Source of the DNA: Oxalobacteraceae bacterium
GTDB lineage: Bacteria > Pseudomonadota > Gammaproteobacteria > Burkholderiales > Burkholderiaceae_D
Reading direction: 5' to 3'
Length of the DNA: 64,000 nucleotides
NCBI GenBank assembly: GCA_030698225.1
Contig: JAUYNR010000012.1
Location: 1 to 64,000 of the forward strand
Below are positions 1 through 7,657 of the stretch, piece by piece. The notes beneath the pieces are model-generated. The model was not told the origin of the DNA. It saw only the letters and a list, made by a program, of their open reading frames with translations, and made no database searches. How positions within the stretch are numbered: the stretch's first letter is position 1; each line of letters opens with the position of its first letter. The position numbers were made by a program, and so were the translations under genes.

Positions 1-346
1 CTTCGAGCGCGAAGGCGGTCAGCCCGTGGGCGGCCATCGCGGCGATATTCTCGGCATCGAAAGGGTTCAGCATGCCGACCACGACCGTGCCCGATTTGAT
101 CAGCGCACGTTCTTCTGCCGAGGGTGCGCGCACCTTGAGCAGCAGATCGCAGCCGAACGCATCGGCTGCCGAGCCGATTTCGGCGCCGGCCGCCTGATAG
201 GCTGCGTCTATCACGCTGGATGTGACGCCAGCGCCCGATTGCACAATGACCTGATGCTTGGCTGCCACCAGTTTCTTGACTGTTTCCGGCGTAGCGGCAA
301 CGCGAGTCTCGCCCGCGCGCGTTTCGGCGGGGATGCCGATTTTCAT
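1..346 (-). CDS. pntA: NAD(P) transhydrogenase subunit alpha, N-terminal part (cut by window edge)
   Basis: Read on the minus strand, the first 115 codons begin MKIGIPAETRAGETRVA and continue with a TVKKLV segment and a LLKVRAPSAEE segment. This is typical of the N-terminal alanine dehydrogenase/PNT domain of the proton-translocating transhydrogenase alpha subunit. The enzyme couples hydride transfer between NADH and NADP+ to the proton gradient in the inner membrane. The ATG at 346 is preceded by GGAGG at normal spacing, which fixes the start. The rest of the gene lies beyond the left edge, so subunit architecture (one or two alpha polypeptides) cannot be judged. Alanine dehydrogenase shares this fold, but the opening residues fit PntA better. 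Confidence 0.85.
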   Translation of the reverse strand, partial: MKIGIPAETRAGETRVAATPETVKKLVAAKHQVIVQSGAGVTSSVIDAAYQAAGAEIGSAADAFGCDLLLKVRAPSAEERALIKSGTVVVGMLNPFDAENIAAMAAHGLTAFALE

Positions 347-560
347 GTTTCCTCCATGGGTTTTGTAATTCTTACGGAAATCTTACACGACAATAATAGA
401 ACAGCATGTCGAATTCTATTTGTTTCAGGGCAAGATTACTTATATTAACTTGATCTAACCTTATGCGGTGCATCGGCAGTCAGTGTCCGACGATGTGAAA
501 TCCCGACCGCACAGCAAGCGTGGCGCTCACGGTAAAATGCCGTCACTATCAAGGAAAACT
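347..560. promoter_or_regulatory. Divergent intergenic region pntA / Nudix
   Basis: A stretch of 214 bases between divergently read genes, richer in A+T than its surroundings in its left half (about 360-460). It must hold both promoters. I cannot assign a particular -35/-10 pair or operator with confidence. Confidence 0.4.
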
Positions 561-1046
561 ATGACTGACATCTGGAAACCCTCCGTCACGGTCGCGGCTG
601 TGATCGAACGGCAGGGCCGTTTTTTGCTGGTCGAAGAAGAAACCAGCGAGGGCGTGCGCTTTAACCAGCCGGCCGGTCATCTGGACCCGCTCGAATCGCT
701 CGAGCAGGCGGTGGTACGCGAGACGCTGGAAGAAACCGCGCACGATTTCACGCCGACCGCGCTGATCGGCATGTATATGTCGCGTTATGTATCGGAACGC
801 ACCAAGCGCGACATAACCTACCTGCGCTTCACGTTTACCGGCGCGCTCGGCCAACAGCACGAGCAGGCGCTCGATACCGGCATCCTGCGCGCGCTGTGGA
901 TGACGTACGATGAAATCGTGGCCTGCCAGGCCACCCACCGCAGCCCGCTGGTTTTGCGCTGCGTGAACGATTATCTGGCCGGCGTGCGGGCTCCGCTGTC
1001 GCTGCTGCAGACCCACGCCTCGATCTTCGGGGTGCCGCATGACTAG
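561..1046 (+). CDS. Nudix hydrolase, NudJ-like
   Basis: A 161-residue protein with a Nudix box at about residues 39-60 (GHLDPLE, then RETLEET). The box has the GX5EX7RE core, with Ala where the usual late Gly stands, as in the NudJ group of thiamine-pyrophosphate/nucleoside-diphosphate phosphatases. The ATG at 561 follows AAGGAAA; an upstream extension is possible but is not conserved in style. Its stop lies inside the start of mnmA (8-base overlap), so the two are translationally coupled. This Nudix-mnmA pairing is common in proteobacteria. The physiological substrate cannot be read from sequence. Confidence 0.85.
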   Translation: MTDIWKPSVTVAAVIERQGRFLLVEEETSEGVRFNQPAGHLDPLESLEQAVVRETLEETAHDFTPTALIGMYMSRYVSERTKRDITYLRFTFTGALGQQHEQALDTGILRALWMTYDEIVACQATHRSPLVLRCVNDYLAGVRAPLSLLQTHASIFGVPHD

Positions 1047-2163
1047 AAAAAAAGTCGTGATCGGCATGTCGGGCGGCGTCGATTCGTCGGTCAGTGCCTG
1101 GCTGCTGAAGGAACAAGGGTATGAAGTCATCGGCCTGTTCATGAAGAACTGGGAAGACGACGACGATTCCGAATACTGTTCGACCCGCGAGGATTGGATC
1201 GATGCGGTCAGTGTGGCCGACGTGGTCGGGGTCGATATCGAAGCGGTCAACTTCGCCGCCGAATACAAGGATCGGGTGTTTGCCGAGTTCCTGCGCGAAT
1301 ATCAGGCCGGCCGCACGCCGAACCCGGACGTGCTGTGCAACGCCGAAATCAAATTCAAGGCCTTCCTCGACCATGCGATGAAGCTCGGTGCCGACTATAT
1401 TGCAACCGGCCACTACGCCCGCGTGCGCGAGCAGGACGGCAGCTTCCAGCTGCTCAAGGCGCTGGACGCCAGCAAGGACCAGAGCTACTTCCTGCACCGC
1501 CTGAATCAGGCGCAACTTGCCAACACGCTGTTTCCGCTGGGCGAGATCCAGAAGACCGAGGTGCGCAAGATCGCCGAGCGGATCGGCTTGCCAAACGCGA
1601 AAAAGAAGGATTCCACCGGCATTTGCTTCATCGGCGAGCGCCCGTTCCGTGAATTCCTGAACCGCTACCTGTCGTACCGGCACGGCCCGATGAAGACGCC
1701 GGAGGGCGAGATCGTCGGCGAGCATGTCGGCCTGAGTTTCTACACGCTGGGCCAGCGCAAGGGCATCGGCATCGGCGGCATCAAGTCGCGCCAGAACGCC
1801 TTTGGTACCAGCGACGCCTGGTACGTGGCGCACAAGGACATCGAAAACAATACCTTGTATGTAGTCCAGGGGCACGACCATCCGTGGCTGCTATCGGAGC
1901 GACTGGAAGCCCGCCAGGGCAACTGGATTGCCGGAACCTCACCAGAACCCGGGCAGTATTGCGCCAAGACCCGCTACCGACAAGCGGACATGGATTGCAT
2001 CATCGGGGGTATATCTGCCGATGCGTTCTCGCTGCAATTCGAACAGGCGCAATGGGCGGTCACGCCGGGGCAATCTGCGGTCCTGTACGAGGGCGACATC
2101 TGCCTCGGCGGTGGCATCATAAACCACGCCGACAGCGCAGCCGGAACGCACCGCACGCGCTAA
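1039..2163 (+). CDS. mnmA: tRNA-specific 2-thiouridylase MnmA
   Basis: A 374-residue enzyme that thiolates U34 of tRNA(Lys/Glu/Gln) using ATP and sulfur relayed from IscS/Tus. The PP-loop ATP-binding motif GMSGGVDSS is at residues 9-17. The two catalytic cysteines are visible: C100 in [11 protein letters not shown] and C196 in [12 protein letters not shown]. Length and motif spacing match the family. It overlaps the preceding Nudix gene by 8 bases (ATGACTAG), implying co-translation. Nothing is unusual about composition. Cytoplasmic. Confidence 0.97.
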   Translation: MTRKKVVIGMSGGVDSSVSAWLLKEQGYEVIGLFMKNWEDDDDSEYCSTREDWIDAVSVADVVGVDIEAVNFAAEYKDRVFAEFLREYQAGRTPNPDVLCNAEIKFKAFLDHAMKLGADYIATGHYARVREQDGSFQLLKALDASKDQSYFLHRLNQAQLANTLFPLGEIQKTEVRKIAERIGLPNAKKKDSTGICFIGERPFREFLNRYLSYRHGPMKTPEGEIVGEHVGLSFYTLGQRKGIGIGGIKSRQNAFGTSDAWYVAHKDIENNTLYVVQGHDHPWLLSERLEARQGNWIAGTSPEPGQYCAKTRYRQADMDCIIGGISADAFSLQFEQAQWAVTPGQSAVLYEGDICLGGGIINHADSAAGTHRTR

Positions 2164-2321
2164 TAACCCTCCCGCCTCACAAGCCGCCACGCAGTTCGGA
2201 CCGCACAGCACGACCAGCGCGATCTGAACTGCCGGGTGCGCTCCCCCGCAATACTCCAATGCATTTCCTGGATGTACCGCAAAAAAAAGCGCTTGCAATG
2301 GCTTTCGAAATCATCAATAAT

Positions 2322-2346
2322 GCAAATGAGAATAGTTCGCATTTAA
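2322..2346. promoter_or_regulatory. Putative Fur box upstream of hemP
   Basis: An imperfect palindrome with arms AAATGAGAA and TTCGCATTT around a TAG centre (2324-2344) lies 14 bases upstream of the hemP start. It resembles the AT-rich inverted-repeat Fur operator (GATAATGATAATCATTATC type) and sits at the head of an iron-uptake cluster. The similarity is by eye; Fur control is inferred. Confidence 0.5.
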
Positions 2347-2359
2347 ATGAAAGAATGTC

Positions 2360-2554
2360 ATGATCGCAGCCGCACCTCCTGATTCCGCACCCGACAACAG
2401 CAGGCCCGATGCCGGCGAACGTGCCAGCAATGCGGTGGCGCGCATCAACAGCCGGGATCTGTTCCGGTGCGCTCGCGAAGTCGAGATCGATCATGAGGGA
2501 CGCATCTACCGGCTGCGGCTGACGCAACTCAACAAATTGATCTTGAATGCATGA
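2360..2554 (+). CDS. hemP: Hemin uptake protein HemP
   Basis: A 64-residue protein whose C-terminal half carries the HemP pattern: INSRDLFR, then an EIDHEGRIYRLRLTQLNKLIL block. HemP/HmuP proteins are small Fur-linked factors associated with haem-receptor expression in Burkholderiales. The ATG at 2360 has only a weak purine-rich leader (AAAGAATG). It is the first gene after the Fur-like palindrome. The next gene lies 79 bases downstream, and that gap contains a pair of AGCCAGCCA motifs. No haem receptor is adjacent; two siderophore-type receptors follow instead. Confidence 0.88.
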   Translation: MIAAAPPDSAPDNSRPDAGERASNAVARINSRDLFRCAREVEIDHEGRIYRLRLTQLNKLILNA

Positions 2555-2565
2555 CATGCGCAGTT

Positions 2566-2602
2566 CCAGCCAGCCAATCGTTCTATCGGTGGTAGCCAGC
2601 CA
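2566..2602 (+). promoter_or_regulatory. Paired AGCCAGCCA leader motif, copy 1
   Basis: AGCCAGCCA occurs at 2568-2576 and again at 2594-2602, 26 bases apart start to start. The second copy ends 31 bases before the ATG at 2634. The same arrangement precedes the two TonB-dependent receptor genes. Its position in the presumed 5' untranslated region suggests a post-transcriptional element, which is inference. Confidence 0.55.
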
Positions 2603-2633
2603 CACCACACACCACCGGCACAAGGAGAGTTTG

Positions 2634-2942
2634 ATGGTCACCGACACTATGGATAACGCACTGCTCGCCTCCGGCGATCTGCCTTCGCAACCGGATTTGC
2701 TGGTATGCGCGACGCTGCATCTGATGTCGCACTACACCACCAGCGGCGGCTGCGTCAAACTGGCTTCGGTGATCGAACGCCACCTGAAGGCGCTGGCCGC
2801 AGCGCCCGGCCTGACCCCGGTTTTGCGCGCCACTTGCCAGCAACTGTCCGAACAATGGGAAAGCGTGGTCGAGCGGACGATGCCGCGGCCGGGAAAATCC
2901 GGCCTATTTAGCAAGTTCATGATCGGCACGCGCCTGGCCTGA
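2634..2942 (+). CDS. Small protein of unknown function in the iron cluster
   Basis: A 102-residue soluble-looking protein with no signal peptide or membrane segment. It has an alpha-helical central part (HLMSHYTTSGG, then VIERHLKAL, then LRATCQQLSEQWE) and ends KFMIGTRLA. I do not recognise a named family. It lies between hemP and bfd in an iron-uptake run, with AAGGAGAG seven bases before the ATG at 2634. Two in-frame starts upstream are ignored because this site has the best ribosome-binding sequence. The paired AGCCAGCCA motif just upstream links it to the receptor genes, so an iron- or haem-related role is likely by context only. Confidence 0.75.
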   Translation: MVTDTMDNALLASGDLPSQPDLLVCATLHLMSHYTTSGGCVKLASVIERHLKALAAAPGLTPVLRATCQQLSEQWESVVERTMPRPGKSGLFSKFMIGTRLA

Positions 2943-2968
2943 GCGCCATTCGTTACAAAGGAATTTTG

Positions 2969-3202
2969 ATGATTGTCTGTGTCTGCAACAATATTTCCGA
3001 TCGGGAAATCCGCCAGGCGGCTGATTCCGGATTGGCCACCATGTCGGCCTTGCGCGACGACCTCGGCGTCGGGACTTGCTGCGGCAAGTGCAAGAGTTGC
3101 GCGAAAACGGTACTCAGGAAGCACCTGAACGAAAGCGCCGATCGGGCTCCGGCGATGCAGGCAAAATCGATCGCGTTCCAGCGCAGCGTCCAGGCAGCTT
3201 GA
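2969..3202 (+). CDS. bfd: Bacterioferritin-associated ferredoxin
   Basis: A 77-residue [2Fe-2S] protein. The four cysteines of the Bfd/Fer2_BFD fold are visible: CVC near the N-terminus and a CGKC-KSC cluster around residues 37-43. Bfd reduces the ferric core of bacterioferritin to release iron, and a bfr gene is present at 12.1 kb. The ATG at 2969 follows AAAGGA; a TTG immediately before it gives no better start. The C-terminal tail after the cysteine domain (about 25 residues) is longer than the minimal domain and lacks clear motifs. Confidence 0.92.
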   Translation: MIVCVCNNISDREIRQAADSGLATMSALRDDLGVGTCCGKCKSCAKTVLRKHLNESADRAPAMQAKSIAFQRSVQAA

Positions 3203-3207
3203 ATAAT

Positions 3208-3909
3208 ATGGCGGCAACACAGTACGCAAGCAAATCAGTGCATTGGCAACAAAACCGGCTTGGGCCGCTGGGCATCATCGTGCTGCTGCATGCGAGTCTC
3301 TTTTTCGCACTGCGCAGCAATATCCCGCAAGCCGCGGCGCCGGCCGGCCCGAAAACCTTATTCGCCACTTTCATCACGCCCGAGCGGCCGGCTGTCGTTA
3401 CTCTGCCAGCGCCGCAGCTTACGCCACCGAAGCCGCGCAAGGCTCCGACGCCGCACAAAACGGTAGCTGCATCCAAACCAGTGCCGGCGCCAGTTGCGGC
3501 GCCCGCGCCGCATGCGATCAGCGCACCGCCGCAGCCGCCTGCCGCAGCGGACACGCCAACGGTAGCGCAGGAAGCCAGCGCTGCTGCAGCGCCGGCTGCG
3601 GCTGCGCAGCCAGTGCCGGCGCAGCCGAAAACCATCTCAATCGGGGTCGAATACCTGCAGCAGCCGCAACCGCGCTATCCGCCGCTGTCGCGCCGGATGG
3701 GCGAAGAGGGACGCGCCATTTTGCGCGTCCTCGTCAATGCACGAGGAATGCCGGAGCGGTCCGAAATCCGCACCTCGTCCGGCAGCGCACGGCTCGATGA
3801 AGCAGCCCGCGAAGCCGTCATGCGCGCGCAGTTCCGGCCCCATATCGACAATGGCCAGGCGGTGGCGGTATTCGTCATCGTGCCGATCCGCTTTCAGCTC
3901 GACACTTAA
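3208..3909 (+). CDS. tonB: Energy transducer TonB
   Basis: A 233-residue protein with an N-terminal membrane anchor (about residues 18-37), a long Pro/Ala-rich periplasmic linker (about 55-145), and a C-terminal TonB domain with the YPPLSRRMGEEGRA segment. It transmits energy from ExbB-ExbD to outer-membrane receptors. The start is set at the ATG at 3208, five bases after the bfd stop. Reading farther upstream would run through bfd. exbB follows after 30 bases, giving the order tonB-exbB-exbD, with two receptors next downstream. Confidence 0.93.
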   Translation: MAATQYASKSVHWQQNRLGPLGIIVLLHASLFFALRSNIPQAAAPAGPKTLFATFITPERPAVVTLPAPQLTPPKPRKAPTPHKTVAASKPVPAPVAAPAPHAISAPPQPPAAADTPTVAQEASAAAAPAAAAQPVPAQPKTISIGVEYLQQPQPRYPPLSRRMGEEGRAILRVLVNARGMPERSEIRTSSGSARLDEAAREAVMRAQFRPHIDNGQAVAVFVIVPIRFQLDT

Positions 3910-3939
3910 TCAGCCAATCAATCAAATCAAAGGAACAAC

Positions 3940-4668
3940 ATGCAAGCAAGCCCCTATGGATTGGAAAGCCTGTGGGCCCAGGGCGACCTGGTCACCAAAG
4001 GCGTCGCCTGCCTGCTACTGGCGCTATCGGTCGCATCCTGGTACGTGATCGTCACCAAGGCGCTGCAGTTATGGCGCTTCCGGCGTGCCGCGCAGGCAGC
4101 AGGACACGAATTCTGGGACACCACGACCCTGGCCGAAGGCGTCGCCACGCTCGGGCGCGGCAACCCGTTCGCCGACATCGCGCACGGCGGCGTCGAGGCG
4201 ATGCGGCATCACCAGGCGCACAAGGGCCATTTGCACGACCAGCTATCGGTCAGCGACTGGGTCACGCTGTCGCTGCGGCAAGCCATCGATGAAGCATCGG
4301 CGCGCTTGCAGGCAGGCATGGCGGTGCTGGCATCGGTCGGCTCCACCGCGCCCTTCGTCGGCCTGTTCGGCACCGTATGGGGCATCTATCACGCGCTGGT
4401 CGCCATCGGCACCTCGGGCCAATCCAGCATCGACAAGGTGGCCGGGCCGGTCGGCGAGGCGCTGATCATGACCGCGCTCGGGCTGGCGGTCGCGATCCCC
4501 GCCACCTTCGGCTACAACGCACTGGTGCGCGGCAACAAGGCGACCATCGCCAAACTCAACAAGTTCGGCTTCGACCTGCATGCGCTGTTCGTCACCGGCG
4601 CCCGCAGCGGCAATGCCGGCGACGCAGCCAAACCGGCCCGGCTGGCCGCACTCAAGGAGGCCGGCTGA
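3940..4668 (+). CDS. exbB: Biopolymer transport protein ExbB
   Basis: A 242-residue MotA/TolQ/ExbB proton-channel subunit. It has an N-terminal membrane helix (about residues 20-40), a cytoplasmic loop, and two further helices in the conserved block around GSTAPFVGLFGTVWGI and the GPVGEALIMTALGLAVAIPA stretch. AAAGGAAC precedes the ATG. The stop codon overlaps the exbD start by one base (TGATG), so translation of the two is coupled. It works in the inner membrane with ExbD and TonB. Confidence 0.95.
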   Translation: MQASPYGLESLWAQGDLVTKGVACLLLALSVASWYVIVTKALQLWRFRRAAQAAGHEFWDTTTLAEGVATLGRGNPFADIAHGGVEAMRHHQAHKGHLHDQLSVSDWVTLSLRQAIDEASARLQAGMAVLASVGSTAPFVGLFGTVWGIYHALVAIGTSGQSSIDKVAGPVGEALIMTALGLAVAIPATFGYNALVRGNKATIAKLNKFGFDLHALFVTGARSGNAGDAAKPARLAALKEAG

Positions 4669-5084
4669 TGTCCATGGGTTCCCTGTCCGAAGCGGACGAC
4701 GACTTCAACCCGGAAATCAACACCACGCCGCTGGTGGACGTGATGCTGGTGCTGCTGATCATCTTCATCATCACCATTCCGGTAATGAATCACAGCGTCA
4801 ACATCGATCTGCCGCGTGCCAGCAACCAGCCCGACCTGGTCAAGCCGGAAAACATCAATCTGGCCATCGATGCCCAAGGCCAGGTGTTCTGGGACGCGCA
4901 AATAGTCGATCCCGGCCAGTTGCAGCAGCGCATCGCCGTTGCCGCGACCAAAAACCCGCAGCCGGAACTGCATCTGCGCGCCGAACGCACCACCCAGTAT
5001 GAAAAAATCGCGCAAGTGATGGCGGCAGCGCAGTCCGGCGGCCTGGGCAAGATCGGCTTCGTCACCGAGCCGCAAACGAAATGA
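4668..5084 (+). CDS. exbD: Biopolymer transport protein ExbD
   Basis: A 138-residue subunit with a short cytoplasmic N-terminus, one membrane helix (VDVMLVLLIIFIITIPV, about residues 23-39) containing the proton-carrying Asp of the NTTPLVDVMLVLL motif, and a periplasmic domain. It is coupled to exbB by a one-base overlap. The gene ends 116 bases before the first receptor gene, a gap that holds a second pair of AGCCAGCCA motifs. Confidence 0.95.
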   Translation: MSMGSLSEADDDFNPEINTTPLVDVMLVLLIIFIITIPVMNHSVNIDLPRASNQPDLVKPENINLAIDAQGQVFWDAQIVDPGQLQQRIAVAATKNPQPELHLRAERTTQYEKIAQVMAAAQSGGLGKIGFVTEPQTK

Positions 5085-5138
5085 GCAAGCAGCATAGCAA
5101 ACGGCACGCAGACCAATAGCACCGTTGTATTTTTTAAT

Positions 5139-5175
5139 AGCCAGCCATGTGTCTTTCCGATGCACCAGCCAGCCA
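5139..5175 (+). promoter_or_regulatory. Paired AGCCAGCCA leader motif, copy 2
   Basis: AGCCAGCCA is at 5139-5147 and 5167-5175, 28 bases apart. The second copy ends 25 bases before the receptor ATG at 5201. The spacer reads TGTGTCTTTCCGATGCACC; its GTCTT core and its CC just before the second motif are shared with copy 3. Confidence 0.6.
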
Positions 5176-5200
5176 CCCAACTGAGCACAAAAGATAGATC

Positions 5201-7330
5201 ATGGCATTCAGAAAAACCAAACTGGCGCTGATGGTGGCCGTAGCGGCGCTGTCGGCGCCGCAATCACAAGCCCAGGACACAGCCCCGGATTCCGGCGCGG
5301 AAGACACGCTCATGCCGCCGGTGGTCGTTTCAGCGTCCCGATCGAACATTGAGGCCGACAAGGCTCCTCAAACGGTCGTCATCATCAAGAAGGAAGAAAT
5401 CGAACGGCAGCTGGCCATTTCGAACAACTCGTCGGACCTCTTGAGCAGCATTCTTCCGTCCTATACGCCCAGTCGCGGCAAGATGAACGGTTCCGGCGAA
5501 ACGCTGCGCGGACGCACCCCTTTGATATTGATCGATGGCGTGCCGCAATCGAACCCGATGCGCCCTACCGGCCGGGAGGTGCACACCATCGATTTCGCCA
5601 TGGTGGAGCGCATCGAGGTGATTCAGGGCGCCAACGCCATCAATGGCCTGGGTGCCACCGGCGGAACGATAAATATCATCACAAAGCAACCCGCCAAAGG
5701 ATCTTTCAACCAGCATGTCGATGTGCAGGCCACGCTGCCGACGTCGAACCTGGGCTCCGATGTGATGAGCTACAAGACGACTTATCGCGCCGATGGGCGT
5801 TTGGACAAGCTGGATTACCTGTTTTCAATCGGCTATGACGATCAGGGTTTGTACCGCGACGGCAAGGGCAGAACAATCGGGGTGGACAATACGCAAGGCG
5901 ACCTGATGGATTCCCGAAGCTACGACGTTCTTGGCAAGCTCGGCTACTGGATCGACGACAACCAGCGCCTGCAATTCACCGTCAATCGCTACAAAATCAA
6001 ATCGAAAGCCAACTACATCGGGGTCGCCGGCAATCGGCAACTCGGGATTCCTTCCACCTCCATCGACGGCAACCCTGAAGGCACGCCGCCCTCAAACGAC
6101 GTTTTGACCTCCAGTATCAGCTACAGCCACTTTGACTTGGCTGGCATGGAATTGTCGGCGATGTTGTTCAACCAGGAATTCGAAGGGCTATTCGGAGCGG
6201 ATAATTCCGCGACATTCCAGGATGCGTCGATCGCGCCAGTGGGCACGCTCTTTGATCAATCCCGGGCCGTCGCATCCAAGTACGGCAGCAAGGTCGGTCT
6301 GACAAAATCGGACCTTCTGGACGGGCGCCTGAAGTTGACCGCCGGTTTTGATACGCTGCTCGACAAGGGCAAGCAGGACCTGTACGGCACCGGGCGAACC
6401 TATGTGCCCGAATCGGAATACCGAAACCTCTCCTTGTTTGCACAGGGTGAATATCAAATTCTCGACAAGCTCACCTTGCATGGTGGCGTGCGCAAGGAAA
6501 ATGCCGACCTGAAGGTAGACAGCTACCGTACGCTGGCGGCGAACAAAAAGGTACTGGTCGAAGGCGGTACGCTGAAGTTCAATGAGACACTGCTCAACGC
6601 CGGCATCGTCTACAGCCCGATCCAGGATGTCAGCCTGTTCACCAGCTATTCTGAGGGCTTCGGCATGCCGGACATCGGCCGGGCGCTGCGCTCGATCAAC
6701 AAGCCGGGGCAGAGCATCGGCAACATGGAAAATCTGGAACCGATCCTGACCGAAAGCGTCGAGGTTGGCGCACGTATCCGAAAAGGCAGCTGGGATTTCG
6801 ATGCTAGTTACTTCCGATCGGATTCGGATTTCGGCACTCGCATCGTCCCGATCAATGGCGTATTCATGATGTCACGGGAAAAAACCCGCATTCAAGGCGT
6901 CGAGACCAGCCTCGGCTATCGATTCAACCCCGCGCACCGGGCAAAGCTCTCCTACGCTTACACCAAGGGCCGATATGACAGCGACAACGACGGCAGCCTG
7001 GACGCCAAACTCGACGGCCTGAACGTCGCGCCCAATCGCGTGATCGCAACATGGTCTGCAAACTGGACCGCAAAGTTGGCATCGTTCGTACAGGTACAGC
7101 ATGCGTTCAATCAATCCTTCGACGATCCCGCAAAGGAATTCAAGGGTTACACGCTAGTCGATGCCACGGTGAATTACAAGCTGCCGAAAGGCGAGTTGCG
7201 GCTGGGGGTCGCCAACGTGTTCGACAAGGACTACATCACGTATTACTCGCAAAGCGCGCTGGTCGAACCCAAACGCTATTTCGCCGGACGGGGGCGCACG
7301 GTGACACTGGGCTACTCGCTCGGCTTTTGA
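5201..7330 (+). CDS. TonB-dependent outer-membrane receptor (siderophore type)
   Basis: A 709-residue receptor with a signal peptide (residues 1-24, cleaving after SQAQ), then a plug domain. The plug carries a TonB-box-like PPVVVSAS segment, LIDGVPQ, VERIEVIQGANAINGLGATGG and INIITK. The remainder is a 22-strand barrel ending in the aromatic residue of LGYSLGF. It would import a ferric chelate across the outer membrane with energy from TonB-ExbBD just upstream. The ligand cannot be read from sequence. The ATG at 5201 has a poor Shine-Dalgarno (AGATAGAT), which is interesting given the paired leader motif before it. The first residues, MAFRKTKLAL, closely match those of the second receptor. 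Confidence 0.92.
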   Translation: MAFRKTKLALMVAVAALSAPQSQAQDTAPDSGAEDTLMPPVVVSASRSNIEADKAPQTVVIIKKEEIERQLAISNNSSDLLSSILPSYTPSRGKMNGSGETLRGRTPLILIDGVPQSNPMRPTGREVHTIDFAMVERIEVIQGANAINGLGATGGTINIITKQPAKGSFNQHVDVQATLPTSNLGSDVMSYKTTYRADGRLDKLDYLFSIGYDDQGLYRDGKGRTIGVDNTQGDLMDSRSYDVLGKLGYWIDDNQRLQFTVNRYKIKSKANYIGVAGNRQLGIPSTSIDGNPEGTPPSNDVLTSSISYSHFDLAGMELSAMLFNQEFEGLFGADNSATFQDASIAPVGTLFDQSRAVASKYGSKVGLTKSDLLDGRLKLTAGFDTLLDKGKQDLYGTGRTYVPESEYRNLSLFAQGEYQILDKLTLHGGVRKENADLKVDSYRTLAANKKVLVEGGTLKFNETLLNAGIVYSPIQDVSLFTSYSEGFGMPDIGRALRSINKPGQSIGNMENLEPILTESVEVGARIRKGSWDFDASYFRSDSDFGTRIVPINGVFMMSREKTRIQGVETSLGYRFNPAHRAKLSYAYTKGRYDSDNDGSLDAKLDGLNVAPNRVIATWSANWTAKLASFVQVQHAFNQSFDDPAKEFKGYTLVDATVNYKLPKGELRLGVANVFDKDYITYYSQSALVEPKRYFAGRGRTVTLGYSLGF

Positions 7331-7350
7331 CATTGCACGATAGCGCTGGC

Positions 7351-7647
7351 ATGAAAGTCTTGGACCGCAAGCTGCCGCTCGACCGCTTCGACTGCTTCCT
7401 GCGCTTGCTGGGCGCCGTGTTTGGCGGCTACGCGCTGACGGCGCTGACGGTCGCCGCGGCGGGCGCAGTCATGGCCCGCTTTGGCATGGCGCGGTCCGAG
7501 GCGGTGGTGCTGGCGGCAATGCTGGGCTTCGTCGCTTATCTGGCGCTGCTGCTGTGGGCATTCAGCGTCAGGAGCGTGGCGCGGCTGTGGGTGGCGCTGG
7601 CGGCCGGCGGGGCGGCCATGGCCATCCTGTTGCACTTTGTGAGCTAG
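7351..7647 (+). CDS. DUF3649-type inner-membrane protein
   Basis: A 98-residue protein with three hydrophobic segments (about residues 17-40, 48-70 and 75-96). It matches the small membrane proteins that accompany PepSY and DUF3325 genes beside siderophore receptors. No catalytic motif is visible. The start at 7351 is the first ATG after the receptor stop, 20 bases downstream, so the genes are probably one operon. A role in handling the imported ferric siderophore at the inner membrane is inferred from the neighbours. Confidence 0.75.
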   Translation: MKVLDRKLPLDRFDCFLRLLGAVFGGYALTALTVAAAGAVMARFGMARSEAVVLAAMLGFVAYLALLLWAFSVRSVARLWVALAAGGAAMAILLHFVS

Positions 7648-7657
7648 GGGTACATAC

